Source: Marsupella aquatica
Taxonomy: Eukaryota > Marchantiophyta
Length of the DNA: 64,000 bases
Assembly: GCA_973895155.1 (NCBI GenBank)
Contig: OZ316895.1
Coordinates: 7,812,001-7,876,000 of the forward strand
Direction of reading: 5' to 3'
This document shows, piece after piece, positions 1 through 10,403 of the stretch (position 1 is its first letter; every line of letters starts with the position of its first letter). Under the pieces are notes generated by a model. That model was not told where the DNA came from. It did no database searches and saw nothing but the letters and a program-made list of their open reading frames with translations. Made by a program: the position numbers and the translations under genes.

Positions 1-1074
1 TCACAAGGTTTTCACAGAAGTGTATTTGACCCTTGTGTGTATTTGAAACCGGTGAAGAATGTTGTCTTTGGGTTCATTGTTTTAGTACTTTATGTGGATG
101 ACATGCTAATTGCAGCCAAGGATAGGTCTGAGATTGTTAAGCTCAAGGCACTGCTTAGTGCAGAGTTTAAGATGAAGGACTTAGGGCCAGCTAAGAGGAT
201 TTTGGGTATGGAGATCACTAGGGACTTGGAGGCTGGCAAGCTATGGTTGACGCAGAGCAGTTATGCGAGGAAGGTAATTGCAAGGTTCAACATGGAGAAT
301 AGCAAGCCAGTAAGTACCCCGTTGGCTCCACACTTCAAGTTATCATCAGCGTTCTGTCCTACGGATGACACAGAGAAGGGGTTGATGTCAAAGGTTCCAT
401 ATGACAAGGCAGTGGGGAGTCTCATGTATTTGATGACTTGCACTAGACCTGATCTTGCCATGGCTATGGGCAAGGTGAGCAGGTACATGTCGAATCCAGG
501 GAAGGTACACTGGGAAGCAGTGAAGTGGATTATCAGGTACTTGAAGGGTACCGTGGATCATGGTCTTTTATTTGATGCGAATGCAAAGAATGCTAGATCA
601 TTGATTGGCTATGTAGATTCTGACTATGGACAAGATTTGGACCGAAGGAGATCAACAACAGGATACGTGTTCACACTTGGCGGTGGATGCATAAGTTGGA
701 GGTCTACTTTGCAGAAGTGTATTGCTCAGTCTACTACAGAAGCGGAGTATGTTGCAGCTGCGGAAGCAGCAAAGGAAGCGATTTGGTTGGATAGACTTAT
801 CACTGAAATGGGATTGCCACAGGGGAATGTGAAGCTCCATTGTGATAGTCAAAGTGCGCTCCACCTTGCTGTGAACCAGGTGATGGACAGCAGAGTGAAG
901 CACATTGACGTCAGGTACCATTTTATCAGGCAGGCTGTGTCTGATAAATTGTTTGAGCTAGTCAAGATTGATGGTAAACTCAACCCGGCTGACGCATTTA
1001 CCAAAGTGATTCCTTTGGAGAGTTTCTCTAGACACCGTGACGTATTGCAGGTTTTGCAATTGCATCACAAGTAG
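1..1074 (+). CDS. Ty1/copia pol polyprotein, C-terminal part (reverse transcriptase and RNase H), 5'-truncated by the window edge
   Basis: The reading frame is open from base 1 and ends at TAG 1072-1074, so the start lies outside the window. It encodes the end of a copia-type Pol. The reverse transcriptase catalytic motif YVDDMLIA is near the start, followed by the thumb-like FKMKDLGPAKRILGMEI. The RNase H domain follows, with GYVDSDYGQDLDRRRSTTGY, then QSTTEAEYVAAAEAAKEAIW, then the C-terminal signature HIDVRYHFIRQ and NPADAFTK. These are hallmark residues of Ty1/copia RNase H. There is no stop or frameshift, so this copy could be recent. It is followed by about 180 bp of untranslated DNA, a polypurine tract and a 3' LTR in the expected order. 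Function: copying element RNA into DNA and degrading the RNA strand inside virus-like particles. Confidence 0.93.
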   Translation, partial: SQGFHRSVFDPCVYLKPVKNVVFGFIVLVLYVDDMLIAAKDRSEIVKLKALLSAEFKMKDLGPAKRILGMEITRDLEAGKLWLTQSSYARKVIARFNMENSKPVSTPLAPHFKLSSAFCPTDDTEKGLMSKVPYDKAVGSLMYLMTCTRPDLAMAMGKVSRYMSNPGKVHWEAVKWIIRYLKGTVDHGLLFDANAKNARSLIGYVDSDYGQDLDRRRSTTGYVFTLGGGCISWRSTLQKCIAQSTTEAEYVAAAEAAKEAIWLDRLITEMGLPQGNVKLHCDSQSALHLAVNQVMDSRVKHIDVRYHFIRQAVSDKLFELVKIDGKLNPADAFTKVIPLESFSRHRDVLQVLQLHHK

Positions 1075-1250
1075 AGTTTTCTTAAACATTCATTGTAATT
1101 ACTGATATATGCTCTTCCTCATTCCTATGTATTAGGCTACGGCTTAGTTCTGGTTTGCTCTAGTTAGAGAGGGAAACCGGTTTGGTTTCTGTCCAGAACT
1201 TCCCGCTGAGGGATCATATACATTGGCAGTATTACTCTCCCCTAGACCAG

Positions 1251-1265
1251 AGTCAAGGGGAAGAT
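1251..1265 (+). other. Polypurine tract of the copia element
   Basis: The purine-rich run AGTCAAGGGGAAGAT lies directly before the TG that opens the LTR. This is the normal place for the plus-strand priming site of an LTR retrotransposon. Confidence 0.75.
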
Positions 1266-1668
1266 TGTTGGGTATTTACTCTTACGTCTAGGTTAGGTAT
1301 GACGTGGTTGGTACAACAATGTGGGTTGGTACAACTATGTGGTTAGGTACAACTACGTGATTAGGTACAACTATGTGGTTAGGTACAACTATGTGGTTAG
1401 GTACAACTAAGTTGCACACTATATCATAAGAGGCATGTGTGCTTGGAGAGGTAGAACCAAGGCTCATTGTTATGGAGCCACTTGAGAGATAGGGAGAGCT
1501 TACACTGTGGAGACTCGGTATAGCCGACGGGCTTAGAGTTCAGTAAAGCTCTCTTGTGTGTTCCCGTGGACGTAGCCTCAAGGAGGTGAACCACGTATCT
1601 CTTGTGTCGACTATTGTGCGTTGGATGGTTCATGGGCTTGCCGTTGCGATCGTCGTCTATGCTCAACA
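1266..1668 (+). repeat. 3' LTR of the copia element
   Basis: The block begins TGTTG directly after the polypurine tract and ends CAACA, giving matching inverted LTR ends. It is about 403 bp long. Its last 215 bp (1454-1668) align by eye without obvious length change to 36300-36514, an independent solo LTR of the same family, which supports the 3' boundary. A possible TATA-like stretch (CTATATCATAA) lies near 1417. The 5' LTR and target-site duplication are outside the window; the five bases after the LTR are AAAAG. Confidence 0.88.
1311..1414 (+). repeat. 18-bp tandem repeat inside the LTR U3 region
   Basis: Five full copies plus a partial copy of GTACAACTATGTGGTTAG start at 1311, 1329, 1347, 1365, 1383 and 1401. 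The first copies carry a few substitutions and the later ones are nearly identical. A weaker relative starts near 1298. The solo LTR at 36170 lacks the array. Such arrays in U3 often act as enhancer-like modules, but that role is an inference here. Confidence 0.9.
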
Positions 1669-2145
1669 AAAAGAACCAAAGTAATGCAAATAAAGGATTC
1701 CCTAATTAAAAAGAAAAGTGCTTGGACCTGTTATCGCAACACCACCTAACACCCACTTAACTGGTTATAAGTGAACTTTTATGAAAAAGAGAAATGCTTA
1801 AGGCCAAGTAGCAAGATACAAAGCACGTCTTGTAGCAAAATGATACACACAAATACCTGGGTGTGATTTTAATTTAACGTACGCCCCAGTCATGGATACA
1901 ATCACCTATAGGTACCTAGTTGGCTATTCACTAGGCCATAGGTTAATAATGCACGAAATGGATGTAGTAATTATGACATACTTACATGGATTATTGGATA
2001 CTCTTATTTACATGAAAACACCCCTCAGTGCTTATCAGTCAAAATATCTATCATATTCAAGGGGAGCATATACTCAATAGAAAACCTCACAACACATATA
2101 CTTTTACCTCATATACCACTAAGAGGTCACCCCTAGGAGAGAAGC

Positions 2146-2226
2146 AGGGGCAAGGACCTATAGTCCTTAATACGCACAAACCCAAGAGTGGGCCTATTGT
2201 CCATCTAGGGCAAGGACCTATAGTCC
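2146..2226 (+). repeat. Short 60-bp-period direct repeat inside the broken copia
   Basis: GGGCAAGGACCTATAGTCC occurs at about 2148 and again at about 2208, with a weaker GGGCCTATTGTCC between them. It sits in the insertion that splits the reverse transcriptase coding sequence. Confidence 0.7.
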
Positions 2227-3087
2227 CCACTGTGCAACAATCCATACCTTTGAATAAGGATGGATATGGTGTCCAGATCAATAAATCAATGTATGGATTA
2301 AAACAAAGTGGTAGAATATGGTATCAAAAATTAAAGAAGAGATATTAGTTATATATGGGTTTCACTAATAAAGATATAAAGCCATGTTTATTCATCAAAA
2401 GAAATGATACTGAATTTATAATCATTGCAATATATGTTGATGACATAAACCTATTTGGACATCCCAAACTGATTAAACAAACTATAGAAATGCTAAAACA
2501 AATATTTGAAATGAAGGATTTAGGCCAAACCCATTATTGTTTGGGTAACAAATTTGAATATTTAGTTGATGGAATATTCTTATATCAAAGCACTTACACT
2601 CAGAAAATCCTTAAACAATTTAATATGGATAAAACTCATCAACTTACTTCTCCTATGGATATCAGATCTCTAGATAGAGACAAAAATATATTTAAGAAAC
2701 CAAACAAAAATGAACCTTTACTTGGCCTTTGAAAAACTTTATTTATCAGCAATTGGAGCTCTGTTGTTTCTAGCCAACCAAACTAGACCTATATATCATT
2801 TGCCGTTTATTGGCTAGACATAGTGCACAACCTACTATACATCATTGGAACAACATTAAAAGAATACTACGCTATCTTAAAGGCACTGCTGACATGGGGT
2901 AATATTTCCCTAATAATACTAACCAGACTTTAATCGGTTATGCAAACGTTGGATATCTCTCAGGTCCAGATGACACTAAGTCACAAACTAGTAATGTATT
3001 TTTGTATGATGCTAGCACAACAATTTCAGGAAAAATACTAATCAAACATTAACTTATTTAAATCATGCTCAGATCATTGCAATATAA

Positions 3088-3240
3088 GGTTAAAACTGGT
3101 AAGCCACATTGAATATTAATGTGATCAATCATCCTACTCAACCATATGCATTCTCTACTTGTATATGGTTCTCTAAGAGCAAATGGTTGAGGATGATAAT
3201 TGATCACATTGATAGTCAATGTGACTTACCAGTTTTAACC
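3088..3240. repeat. Inverted repeat (hairpin) inside RNase H remnant
   Basis: Bases 3088-3149 are nearly the reverse complement of 3179-3240, giving arms of about 62 bp with few mismatches around a spacer of about 29 bp. The right arm reads as part of the RNase H remnant on the plus strand (WLRMIIDHIDSQCDLPVL). The left arm is therefore an inverted extra copy of element coding sequence, not an independent transposon end. Confidence 0.88.
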
Positions 3241-3396
3241 CAACCCATTTTATTGTTCAAAGACAATCATGCATGTGTCAAAAAGATTCATCAAAGGAGA
3301 CTGGATCAAACACATAGCTCCAAAGTTCTTCTTCACCCATGAGCAACAAGGAGACACCTTGCCAGTGAAGGCCATTGCTGGAAAGACAACCATGCG

Positions 3397-3614
3397 AATT
3401 TATTTACTAAAACTTTGACTCAACATAAACAAAGTACTTAAATGTTCTTCATCAATTAACATACTTGACAGAACACAAAAACCTACATGACCTAGATTTA
3501 TTTAATAAAGCTTTGACTCAACATAAACAAAGTACTTAAATGCCGGGAACTTAACCTTACCCAAACGGTACTTCATCAATTAACGTACTTGACAGAACAA
3601 ACCTACATGACCTA
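3397..3614 (+). repeat. About 100-bp direct tandem duplication at the end of the copia remnant
   Basis: The stretch starting AATTTATTTACTAAAACTTTG and ending CCTACATGACCTA (3397-3494) is repeated at 3495-3614. The second copy carries an extra block of about 26 bp (CCGGGAACTTAACCTTACCC and following bases, near 3543-3568). The first copy still contains the end of the Pol frame. Confidence 0.85.
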
Positions 3615-3683
3615 TTCAACTAACTCCTGGCAACGAATACAACCCATATGACCTACGTCTCTGGAGCTATTTCCAGATGTCGG

Positions 3684-4754
3684 TCAGAGCTCAATAGGGC
3701 ACATGGCAAACGAGCAGCTATCACTAAAGGTGAAAGGGTGCAGAAATTCCTGCCACTCGATCTCTCTCCTCTGCGTTCCAAACCCTGTGCTTGCCAGGAG
3801 AGAATACCCACTAATGCTAATGAATCTCGCGTTGAGGTTCCACTGTGCTAGTGCTAATAGCTCGTTGTCCAGGGGGACGATAACCAAATACTTAATCGTG
3901 AAAAGAGGGTCGCCCCTCCTCCACTGTCGAAATTCGGATATCATTTCACTTGCAAATCCTTCGCATGACCCCGAATGCTGAAGTGCCCATGATTTGGTTT
4001 CAGTATCGTAGACCTCAATCTGATGGTTTGGGCCAGGAATCATGTGATAGAATTTTCCTTCAACCATGAATTCGGGAATGACAAGGGATGCAGCAATATC
4101 GCCCAAAGTATAAACCCAACCAGTGTAAATCGTTTCGCGGTCACGTTCAGATTCCTCTTGCAGTTCCTGTTCGACTGAATAATACGCGAATTCCTCATCT
4201 CCTGATTTGAAGCCACGAGAACCTTTGTGTTGTGGATCTTGAATATTCTTGCATGCTTTCCACTGCTGCTGTCCAGCTACGTCAAACACATATGCAGGAA
4301 TGCTCTGATTGCCAATGCATGCGCTGTATTCTGGGAGCAACTTCTCAGAGCAATCGATACATTTGCATCGACTATCAGTTAGGACAGCGAACAATTTACC
4401 ATCGCAAGAAACTAGATCGGAGAGTCGTGAGTTGGCTGGAAGAAGTGGAAGTGGAGGTAGTTGATAAAACATACGCTCTCTCATGGAATAGAGTGAGAAT
4501 TCATGCTTGAGAAACGTTGTGTCATTCTCAGCATGGTGTTTAACAACGACGAGCCTCTCTGTTGAATGAGTTCGAACTCTCTCACGGTAGACCTCGCGAC
4601 TTTGAATTGCCCTTTGCCAGTTCAGGCTTACTGAAGATAGTACGTAAAATGCACTCCATGGCAGCTTTCCAACGATTAGGGGGCTCAACGTAACATCATT
4701 AGGGATGCCTGGCAGGAGTTCCTCCAAGAAAGACGCCGGTTGCTGAGATGCCAT
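3684..4754 (-). CDS. F-box protein with kelch-like C-terminal region
   Basis: This is an intact intronless frame of 356 residues, ATG at 4752-4754 and TGA at 3684-3686. Residues 13-60 match the F-box of plant F-box/kelch proteins: LLPGIPNDVTLSPLIVGKLP, then YVLSSVSLNWQRAIQS and VYRERV. The rest has kelch-like blades, including LVSCDGKLFAV near residue 111, AYVFDVAGQQQW in the middle, and EGKFYHMIPG then IEVYDTETKSW near 230-258. The length fits this family (about 340-400 residues). Proteins of this type bind SKP1 through the F-box, and the beta-propeller selects substrates for an SCF ubiquitin ligase; the substrate cannot be told from sequence. The blades are diverged, so the exact blade count is uncertain. 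A broken copia and its duplicated tail lie directly downstream. Confidence 0.85.
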   Translation of the reverse strand: MASQQPASFLEELLPGIPNDVTLSPLIVGKLPWSAFYVLSSVSLNWQRAIQSREVYRERVRTHSTERLVVVKHHAENDTTFLKHEFSLYSMRERMFYQLPPLPLLPANSRLSDLVSCDGKLFAVLTDSRCKCIDCSEKLLPEYSACIGNQSIPAYVFDVAGQQQWKACKNIQDPQHKGSRGFKSGDEEFAYYSVEQELQEESERDRETIYTGWVYTLGDIAASLVIPEFMVEGKFYHMIPGPNHQIEVYDTETKSWALQHSGSCEGFASEMISEFRQWRRGDPLFTIKYLVIVPLDNELLALAQWNLNARFISISGYSLLASTGFGTQRREIEWQEFLHPFTFSDSCSFAMCPIEL

Positions 4755-4828
4755 TTGAAAACGTCACGACTTGGAAGGAACCTGGACCGGGGCCAACATC
4801 AAGAGACTTGATCAGAATTTCAGCCAGG

Positions 4829-4834
4829 TTTATA
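4829..4834 (-). promoter_or_regulatory. Possible TATA box close to the F-box gene
   Basis: On the minus strand this reads CTATAAACC about 75 bp before the ATG. The spacing would give a very short leader. A stronger TATA element lies farther upstream at 5523-5534, so only one of the two may be used. Confidence 0.25.
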
Positions 4835-7800
4835 GGTTGAACTAAAAGCGATACACAACTGAATCTCTTTCCTTCTTTTACATATCGTTGAGCATGGGTG
4901 TCTTTAACAATGAAAAGGTCGGAAACACACTTAAGTTAAGAACAAGAGACTGGTGACAGTGAAGTGAGGTGAGGGTAAAGGAAATGCCAACACAGTCAAA
5001 ACTACAAAAAATGAACTCGAGCAGACCACGCACCTCAAGATTTTGCGGTTACCTACAAACTGGTATTTGAAAAGGGAGGCGTTGGTCGCCCAGCTCCAGA
5101 GCTAAAGGGATTGAACAGGGAATTTCAAATGGGTGAGCACGTACTGTAAACGCCGGTGGTTGGCGGAATGGATGTACAAGCATAATAGGATTGAAGTGCA
5201 GCTGAATATTATTCAGTAGATCGAGTGAATGCAGACACGAACCAAAAAACGAAGAAAATGAAGGCGGGAACAGAAAAATGACAGCGATGGCAGTAAGACA
5301 CTCGGAAACTTATGTATTCGATTAATTAATCAAAAGAGAAACTTAGAAACGAAGCACCTGAAACAACTATTTGGGAGCCCTAATCTTAGAAAATGAAATT
5401 CGTGGTCCTTTGAGTGTCAACCTGTAGGTCTTGCTGGTCAATTCACTGAGTAACGCGTCTCCGATCTTTTTGTGCTTGCAAGGTTCGAAGAGAGGAGAGT
5501 AAAGAGGAATCAACCGGGAGGTCCTTATATATACTTCGGTTAGCACATTGGAAAGGAAACTTCTCGAAAAAAAGACTGACTGACTACGGACATGAATTGT
5601 GACTGATGAATGTACGTAGACCAACATTACCATCTAAACTGACAAGGAGCTTCACAGAGTATCTTCCCCGACTCTCCTATAGGTGGCAAGTGTCCGCTCG
5701 TTGAACTCAAAGCTTGTTCTGGTAGCTTACTCCTAGTCGTCATTATGTACGTACATGGTGAGCGTTGTTGGCAATGAATTCGAGTTCGCAGTTCGCAGAT
5801 TGTTGGCGACAGTAACAAGCAATCTGACTATATATTGCAAAAATTTGGTGTTATGTCGCGAAGATCACATTTCGGGAACGAGAGACTCGTCGATCAAATT
5901 TCAAGGATATAGCCATCTATGGACCGTAGCTTGATTTACTGGGTTGTAAGAGCTTAGCTACTGTAGCTGGGAAACTTTGTGCCGTCTGGGGTTTGATCAA
6001 ACTGCTAAGATCGCGCAGCTAGAACGTTGAAGCTTCAAAATCAATAGTTATTTCTTGGTGAGAATGTGCTACAATCCTGTATTCGGAACAAATGTATATG
6101 CACAAGAGTCTTTTGGTACTGCTGCTAGGCAGCTTTGGAGCGTCTTCGGATGAAATGATCGAAACTAGCATTCAATCTGTTCTCGATAAATGAGAGCTTT
6201 ATCTCGACTTAGGTACTTTTCGAAGTTTGAAGTCGCGCCAAAAGTATCTGCTTGTTGCATGCCGGGTTGCATGAAAATTCTCCCACCAACGCAACAACTC
6301 TCGGTCCGTCATGGATTGCCTTTGTTGTCAGAAAGAAGGATCTCAAAAGACATCGCGATCTGCTGCAATCGTCGTAACCTATTTTCTGGTGCAGATTACA
6401 GGTCGTGGAAGTAGGTGGTTCAGAATTTAATTTTACCGATGAGAAAACGCCGTGCAGGTTGAAATGCATGTCGGTGCAGGTTGAAATGCATGTTTTATAG
6501 AAAACCCAGAGTTATACTAGCTGGGAGGTTCTAATTCAATATAGCCTGCTGCTTGAGTTGTCTACAATAGGAAGAGAGTGGGACCTGCACACACTGGAAC
6601 TCATAAATACCAGCAGTGAGAGAGAATTCAATCGAAGGAGAGCTGGTTCACCGATTTCATGAGAGTGAGTTCTCTTTCGTAGCTGAGGTTGAGCCTGATA
6701 TAGGTGCCTTTACTTTGTCGAACTCTTGCCACCGACCACAGCATGATATAAAGTGTTCACATATGAAAATTAGGTGTTCCAAAATGAAAATCAGAATAAC
6801 TACATATCCTCGCCTAGGTAGCTCCTACGAAAAATAAATAAAAAATCGTTTGGATAAGTTGGTTAGGTGTTAGAGGTGCTATACTCTAACGCAATTGCAA
6901 TATATAAATGCCAGTAGCAGTAGCATAAGGTGTACTGTGCTACTTGGCAAGTGTTCGCCGAGTAGTTCAACCTGTTTTATTTTACTTATCACTGACTATT
7001 GTTACGGCTTCGAGGTGCATGTGTCCAAACGTTGAACGACTTTGGCTTTTGACCACGCCCCTCCCAACAACGCGAAGGCATACACAATCGTGCATGACAG
7101 ATAGAAACAAAGGAACTATGTCAAGTGCGCCAAGTGAACCAAATCTCGTTCGGGGTCTGCAGTGCTTTCGCATTTCAATCTTAATTATTAAACAAACTCG
7201 TTCGCAACTTTTTTTAATTTTGTCTTGAACGGAAATGAGGAAGTGCACCTTAGTAGACTCTCCCCACCCGAACAGTGACATGCATTCGTTCGGAAACTTT
7301 CGAGTCCAGTTTCTCGAGTGAACAAAGCAAAAAGGCCAGCTGAATGAAACAGAGGATGAGCTCACGAAGGTCTGTCATTCACGTTGACTGTTCTACATCT
7401 CGTCATCAGCCCGCGAGCATGGTTGTCTTCTTTGGGGGGTCATCTTGTAATGATTTTTACACGCCTAGTTTCATGGATCTACAGCATGGTCAATAGTAGC
7501 GCAAAGTGAGAACCTGCCCCATGTCAACCTGATTCCGCCAAACGCCCTCTTGATATTTAAAGTAACTTTTCGTTGGGACACATACACATTACATTTCGAT
7601 CTTTACACATATTCGTCGACTCTAAACGACGTAAACTGAAAAAAAAACACCGTAAAATTCGACGCAGCACAGATGAAGGCCTGAGACATGTTTTATCCCT
7701 CTCATCAACTTAGTATCCGTAGACTTTTTCTCTGCATCTATGATGCTCTAGGCAACCTCATGCTTGCAGATTCGCTACCTTGCAGATGGAGTGAATCTTC

Positions 7801-8190
7801 ACCGAAATTCACTTGAAAAACAGTTTTATTTGAGCACCGAGCCCATCTACTCTATTCCCAGCATGACGTGTGCAACAGTGAAAGTCTCATCAACAAGTTG
7901 CTCTCTTCAAAAGAGCACAAAACTGAAAAGAGGAAGAGGAACTTGGGTCGTAGTTTCGTTAGAGGCATAAATAACAGGCTGCAGGTGGAAAGTAGATGGG
8001 TGTACTATTCTCAAGCAGATATAAGGTGTATTCTCTTTGAGGAGGTGCAGAATCCTGTAGCCTACCTTCACCGTCATTTCTTTGCATTGTACTTTTTTTT
8101 TTGGTGGACCTCCTTTTACTTTTATGGTCCCGGAGCTTATAATATATTAGCATACCATACTTTGATCCTTCTCAACTCCAGGTTATAGGG
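4835..8190. other. Intergenic, no recognised gene
   Basis: Apart from the TATA-like element at 5523-5534, I see no recognisable gene, RNA or transposon. A 22-bp unit (GTGCAGGTTGAAATGCATGT) is directly repeated near 6452-6494. Two plus-strand TATA-like sequences, near 6600 (CATAAATACCAG) and 6899 (ATATATAAATGCCAG), are each followed by a similar CCAG-AGCAGT-like string but precede no convincing coding region. All reading frames here are short and lack family motifs. Confidence 0.5.
5523..5534 (-). promoter_or_regulatory. TATA-box-like element upstream of the F-box gene
   Basis: The minus strand reads GTATATATAAGG, a near-ideal plant TATA box, followed about 30 bases later by a pyrimidine-rich stretch suitable for initiation. 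If used for the F-box gene it would give a leader of about 740 bases, possibly spliced; GTTTCAG followed by GTGCTTCG near 5358 could be a leader splice site. This is inference. Confidence 0.35.
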
Positions 8191-9880
8191 TTTGGCTATG
8201 CTGTAGACACCAGGTCGAGGTTCTCTACAGGAGAGTACTTTAGCAATTTTTTGCTTGGACCAGATGAACCTACCTTGACTAGGAGGTTACAACCCACCTA
8301 CATGGTTTATGGGCTGCGAAAAGTGTAACTTTGAGACCCCCTACTGTTGTTAGGTGATATATTCACTAATTTGAATACATAGAAAGACACAAGTTTAAAT
8401 TTTAAAAAAGGAGGGCAGCACTCATCTTTGAGCACGAAAGGCTCAATCGACCAACTTTGCCTTGAGAAAGGTGCAGCGTCAACCAAAGACTATATAAATG
8501 GGTACAAATGACAAGTACCTTTACTTGCTCATCCTCTACTCCCACTTATATTGTTTGCCTATGGTGTAGACATTACGTTGAAGTTTAGTACAGGACAGTG
8601 CTTTAGCAATTTTGCTTGGAGAAGATGAACCTACCTTGCCTGGGAGGTTACCACCCATCTCCATGGTTTATGGACTGGGAAAAGTGTAACTTTGAGACCC
8701 GCTACTGTAGTACGTTGTGTAGCATTTACTAATTTTGAATGCACAGAAAGGAATAATTTTCAATGAAAAAGAGGAGGCATGGACTCATCTTTGAGCATGG
8801 AAGTCTCAATTGACCATCTTTGCCCTGAGAATGGTGCAGGGCCAAGCTAAGACTATACAAATGGGTACAAATTGCAACTAAGCACACTTCACTGTGGTAC
8901 TCCCCTACTCCCACTTATGTAGTTTGGCTATGGTGTAGACACCACATCAAAGTTGTGTAGAGGAAAGTACTTTAATTACTAGCCATTTTTCTTGGACCAG
9001 ATGAACCTACCTTGCCTGGGAGGTTACAACTCATTTACAGTCCTTGGCATTTGGTGACGAGAAACCATTCTGAAGGCAAAATTGGTCAATTGAGTTTTTC
9101 ATGTTCAAAGATGAGTCGGTTCCTCCTTTGTGTTCTTGAAAATTCTGTTAGAAATCAAAATGTTGCCTTTCTGTGCATTCAAAATAATTAAACATAAATT
9201 CGATGACTACAGTAGCGGGTCTCAAAGTTACACTTTTCACGATCCATAAACTATGGCCTATGAATATGCCACAAATGCACGGTTAAATTATGGTCATAAT
9301 GGTACTTGTTGGCGGTACTAACGACTCTATAAGTGGGTACAAATGACAAGTACACTTCACCAGTTCACCCTGCCCCCCTCTACTCCTGCTTGTATCTTTT
9401 GGCTATGGTACAGACACCAAGTTAAAGTGGTGTAGGAAAGTGCTATTGCCGTTTTTGCTTGGACCAGAAACCTACCTTGCCTGCAAGGTTACAACCCATC
9501 TACAGTCCTCTCCGAATAATTGGTGACACTCCCCCATTCTGAAGGCAAACTTGCTCAATTCTGACTTTCATGCTCAAAGATGAGTCTGTGTCTCCTTTTT
9601 GTCATGGAAAATTGTGTCTATCAATTTAAGTGCCTTTCATGCCTTTCTGTGCAAAATTGGCAAATAGATGACTATAGTTGCAGGTCTCAAAGTTACACTT
9701 TTCACAGTCCACAGACTGATGATTACAATAGATGGTCTCAAAATTACCTTTTTTACGGTCCATAAACCATGATTTATGGATATATACGCAGAAATTCTTT
9801 GTTAACTTATGGTCAGAATGGTACTCGTTGGCAGTGGGGTTGGCGGTAACTAAAGACTATACGAAGTGAGTACAAATGAC
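8191..9880. repeat. Tandem array of about 365-bp units with flipped core segments
   Basis: The anchor TTTGGCTATGGTGTAGACAC (with changes) starts units at 8191, 8554, 8923 and 9398. The units share AACCTACCTTGCCTGGGAGG downstream of the anchor and end in GACTATACAAATGGGTACAA-like sequence. In units 1 and 2 the core reads AAAGTGTAACTTTGAGACCC then GCTACTGTAGTA. In units 3 and 4 the same core of about 190 bp is present as its reverse complement (ACTACAGTAGCGGGTCTCAA at about 9205). No protein is encoded. It looks like a satellite or nested non-autonomous element family. Confidence 0.85.
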
Positions 9881-10403
9881 ATTTAGATTCGGAGTAGTTT
9901 AACTGTATTTTCATGGAAGTGAAGTACTGAAAGCGGATTGGCCAATGAGACTCGATTGTTTCAGTACATTTCCACTGTGACGACTCCTGTCCCAAAATCT
10001 CCCTGATCCTGTGTGCCCCGATCTGAGTAAGAAGGTGCCATAGGTAGGTCGTGATTTAGGTTTGCAGAATGACATGCATAGTACAGTGAACGAAGTTCAC
10101 TGAGTTTATTATCATCTTCATGCTGCTCGTCTCCATTGGTGAAATAGCAAGCTGCCTATGGAATGCCCTGTTCTGTAATTGCTTGTGTGTTCCAATTACA
10201 GGAGAGAGCACATTACAGGGGACTAAAATTGGGCCACTATGGAGGGTTTGGAGGCCAGACTTACTTTCTTGGAGACGGCTTTAGCAGCTTCAAAATTCTC
10301 TTGATTTTGTGACTTCATAACCTCACAGGAGCATTATACTCAGGTCAATGGCAGACAAGTACGTAGGGCGAGAAAAACTGAAAATGTCTTGGATCCCTTG
10401 TCT
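9881..10403. other. Spacer between the two related repeat arrays
   Basis: Mostly unique sequence between the 365-bp and 92-bp arrays. I see no gene. It ends just before the first 92-bp unit. Confidence 0.4.

Larger units (their letters stand above)
1720..3445 (+). pseudogene. Degraded Ty1/copia pol (reverse transcriptase to RNase H)
   Basis: Frame-by-frame reading recovers an ordered copia Pol with many breaks. TFMKKRN and RYKARLVAK lie at about 1780-1840, TYAPVMDTITYRYLV at about 1880-1925, and MDVVIMTYLHG just after. INKSMYGLKQSGRIWY is at 2278-2325, AIYVDDINLFG at 2428-2460 and FEMKDLGQTHYCLG near 2505-2545. NIKRILRYLKGTAD is near 2850-2890 and LLFKDNHACVKKIHQ near 3250-3295, with VKAIAGK and a diverged end near 3370-3445. 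Stops and frame changes interrupt it throughout, and about 200 bp of unrelated sequence with a repeated motif separates the finger and palm parts (about 2030-2250). The family looks different from the copia at 1-1668, whose LTR abuts its 5' side. That suggests the younger element inserted next to or into this older one. Confidence 0.85.
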
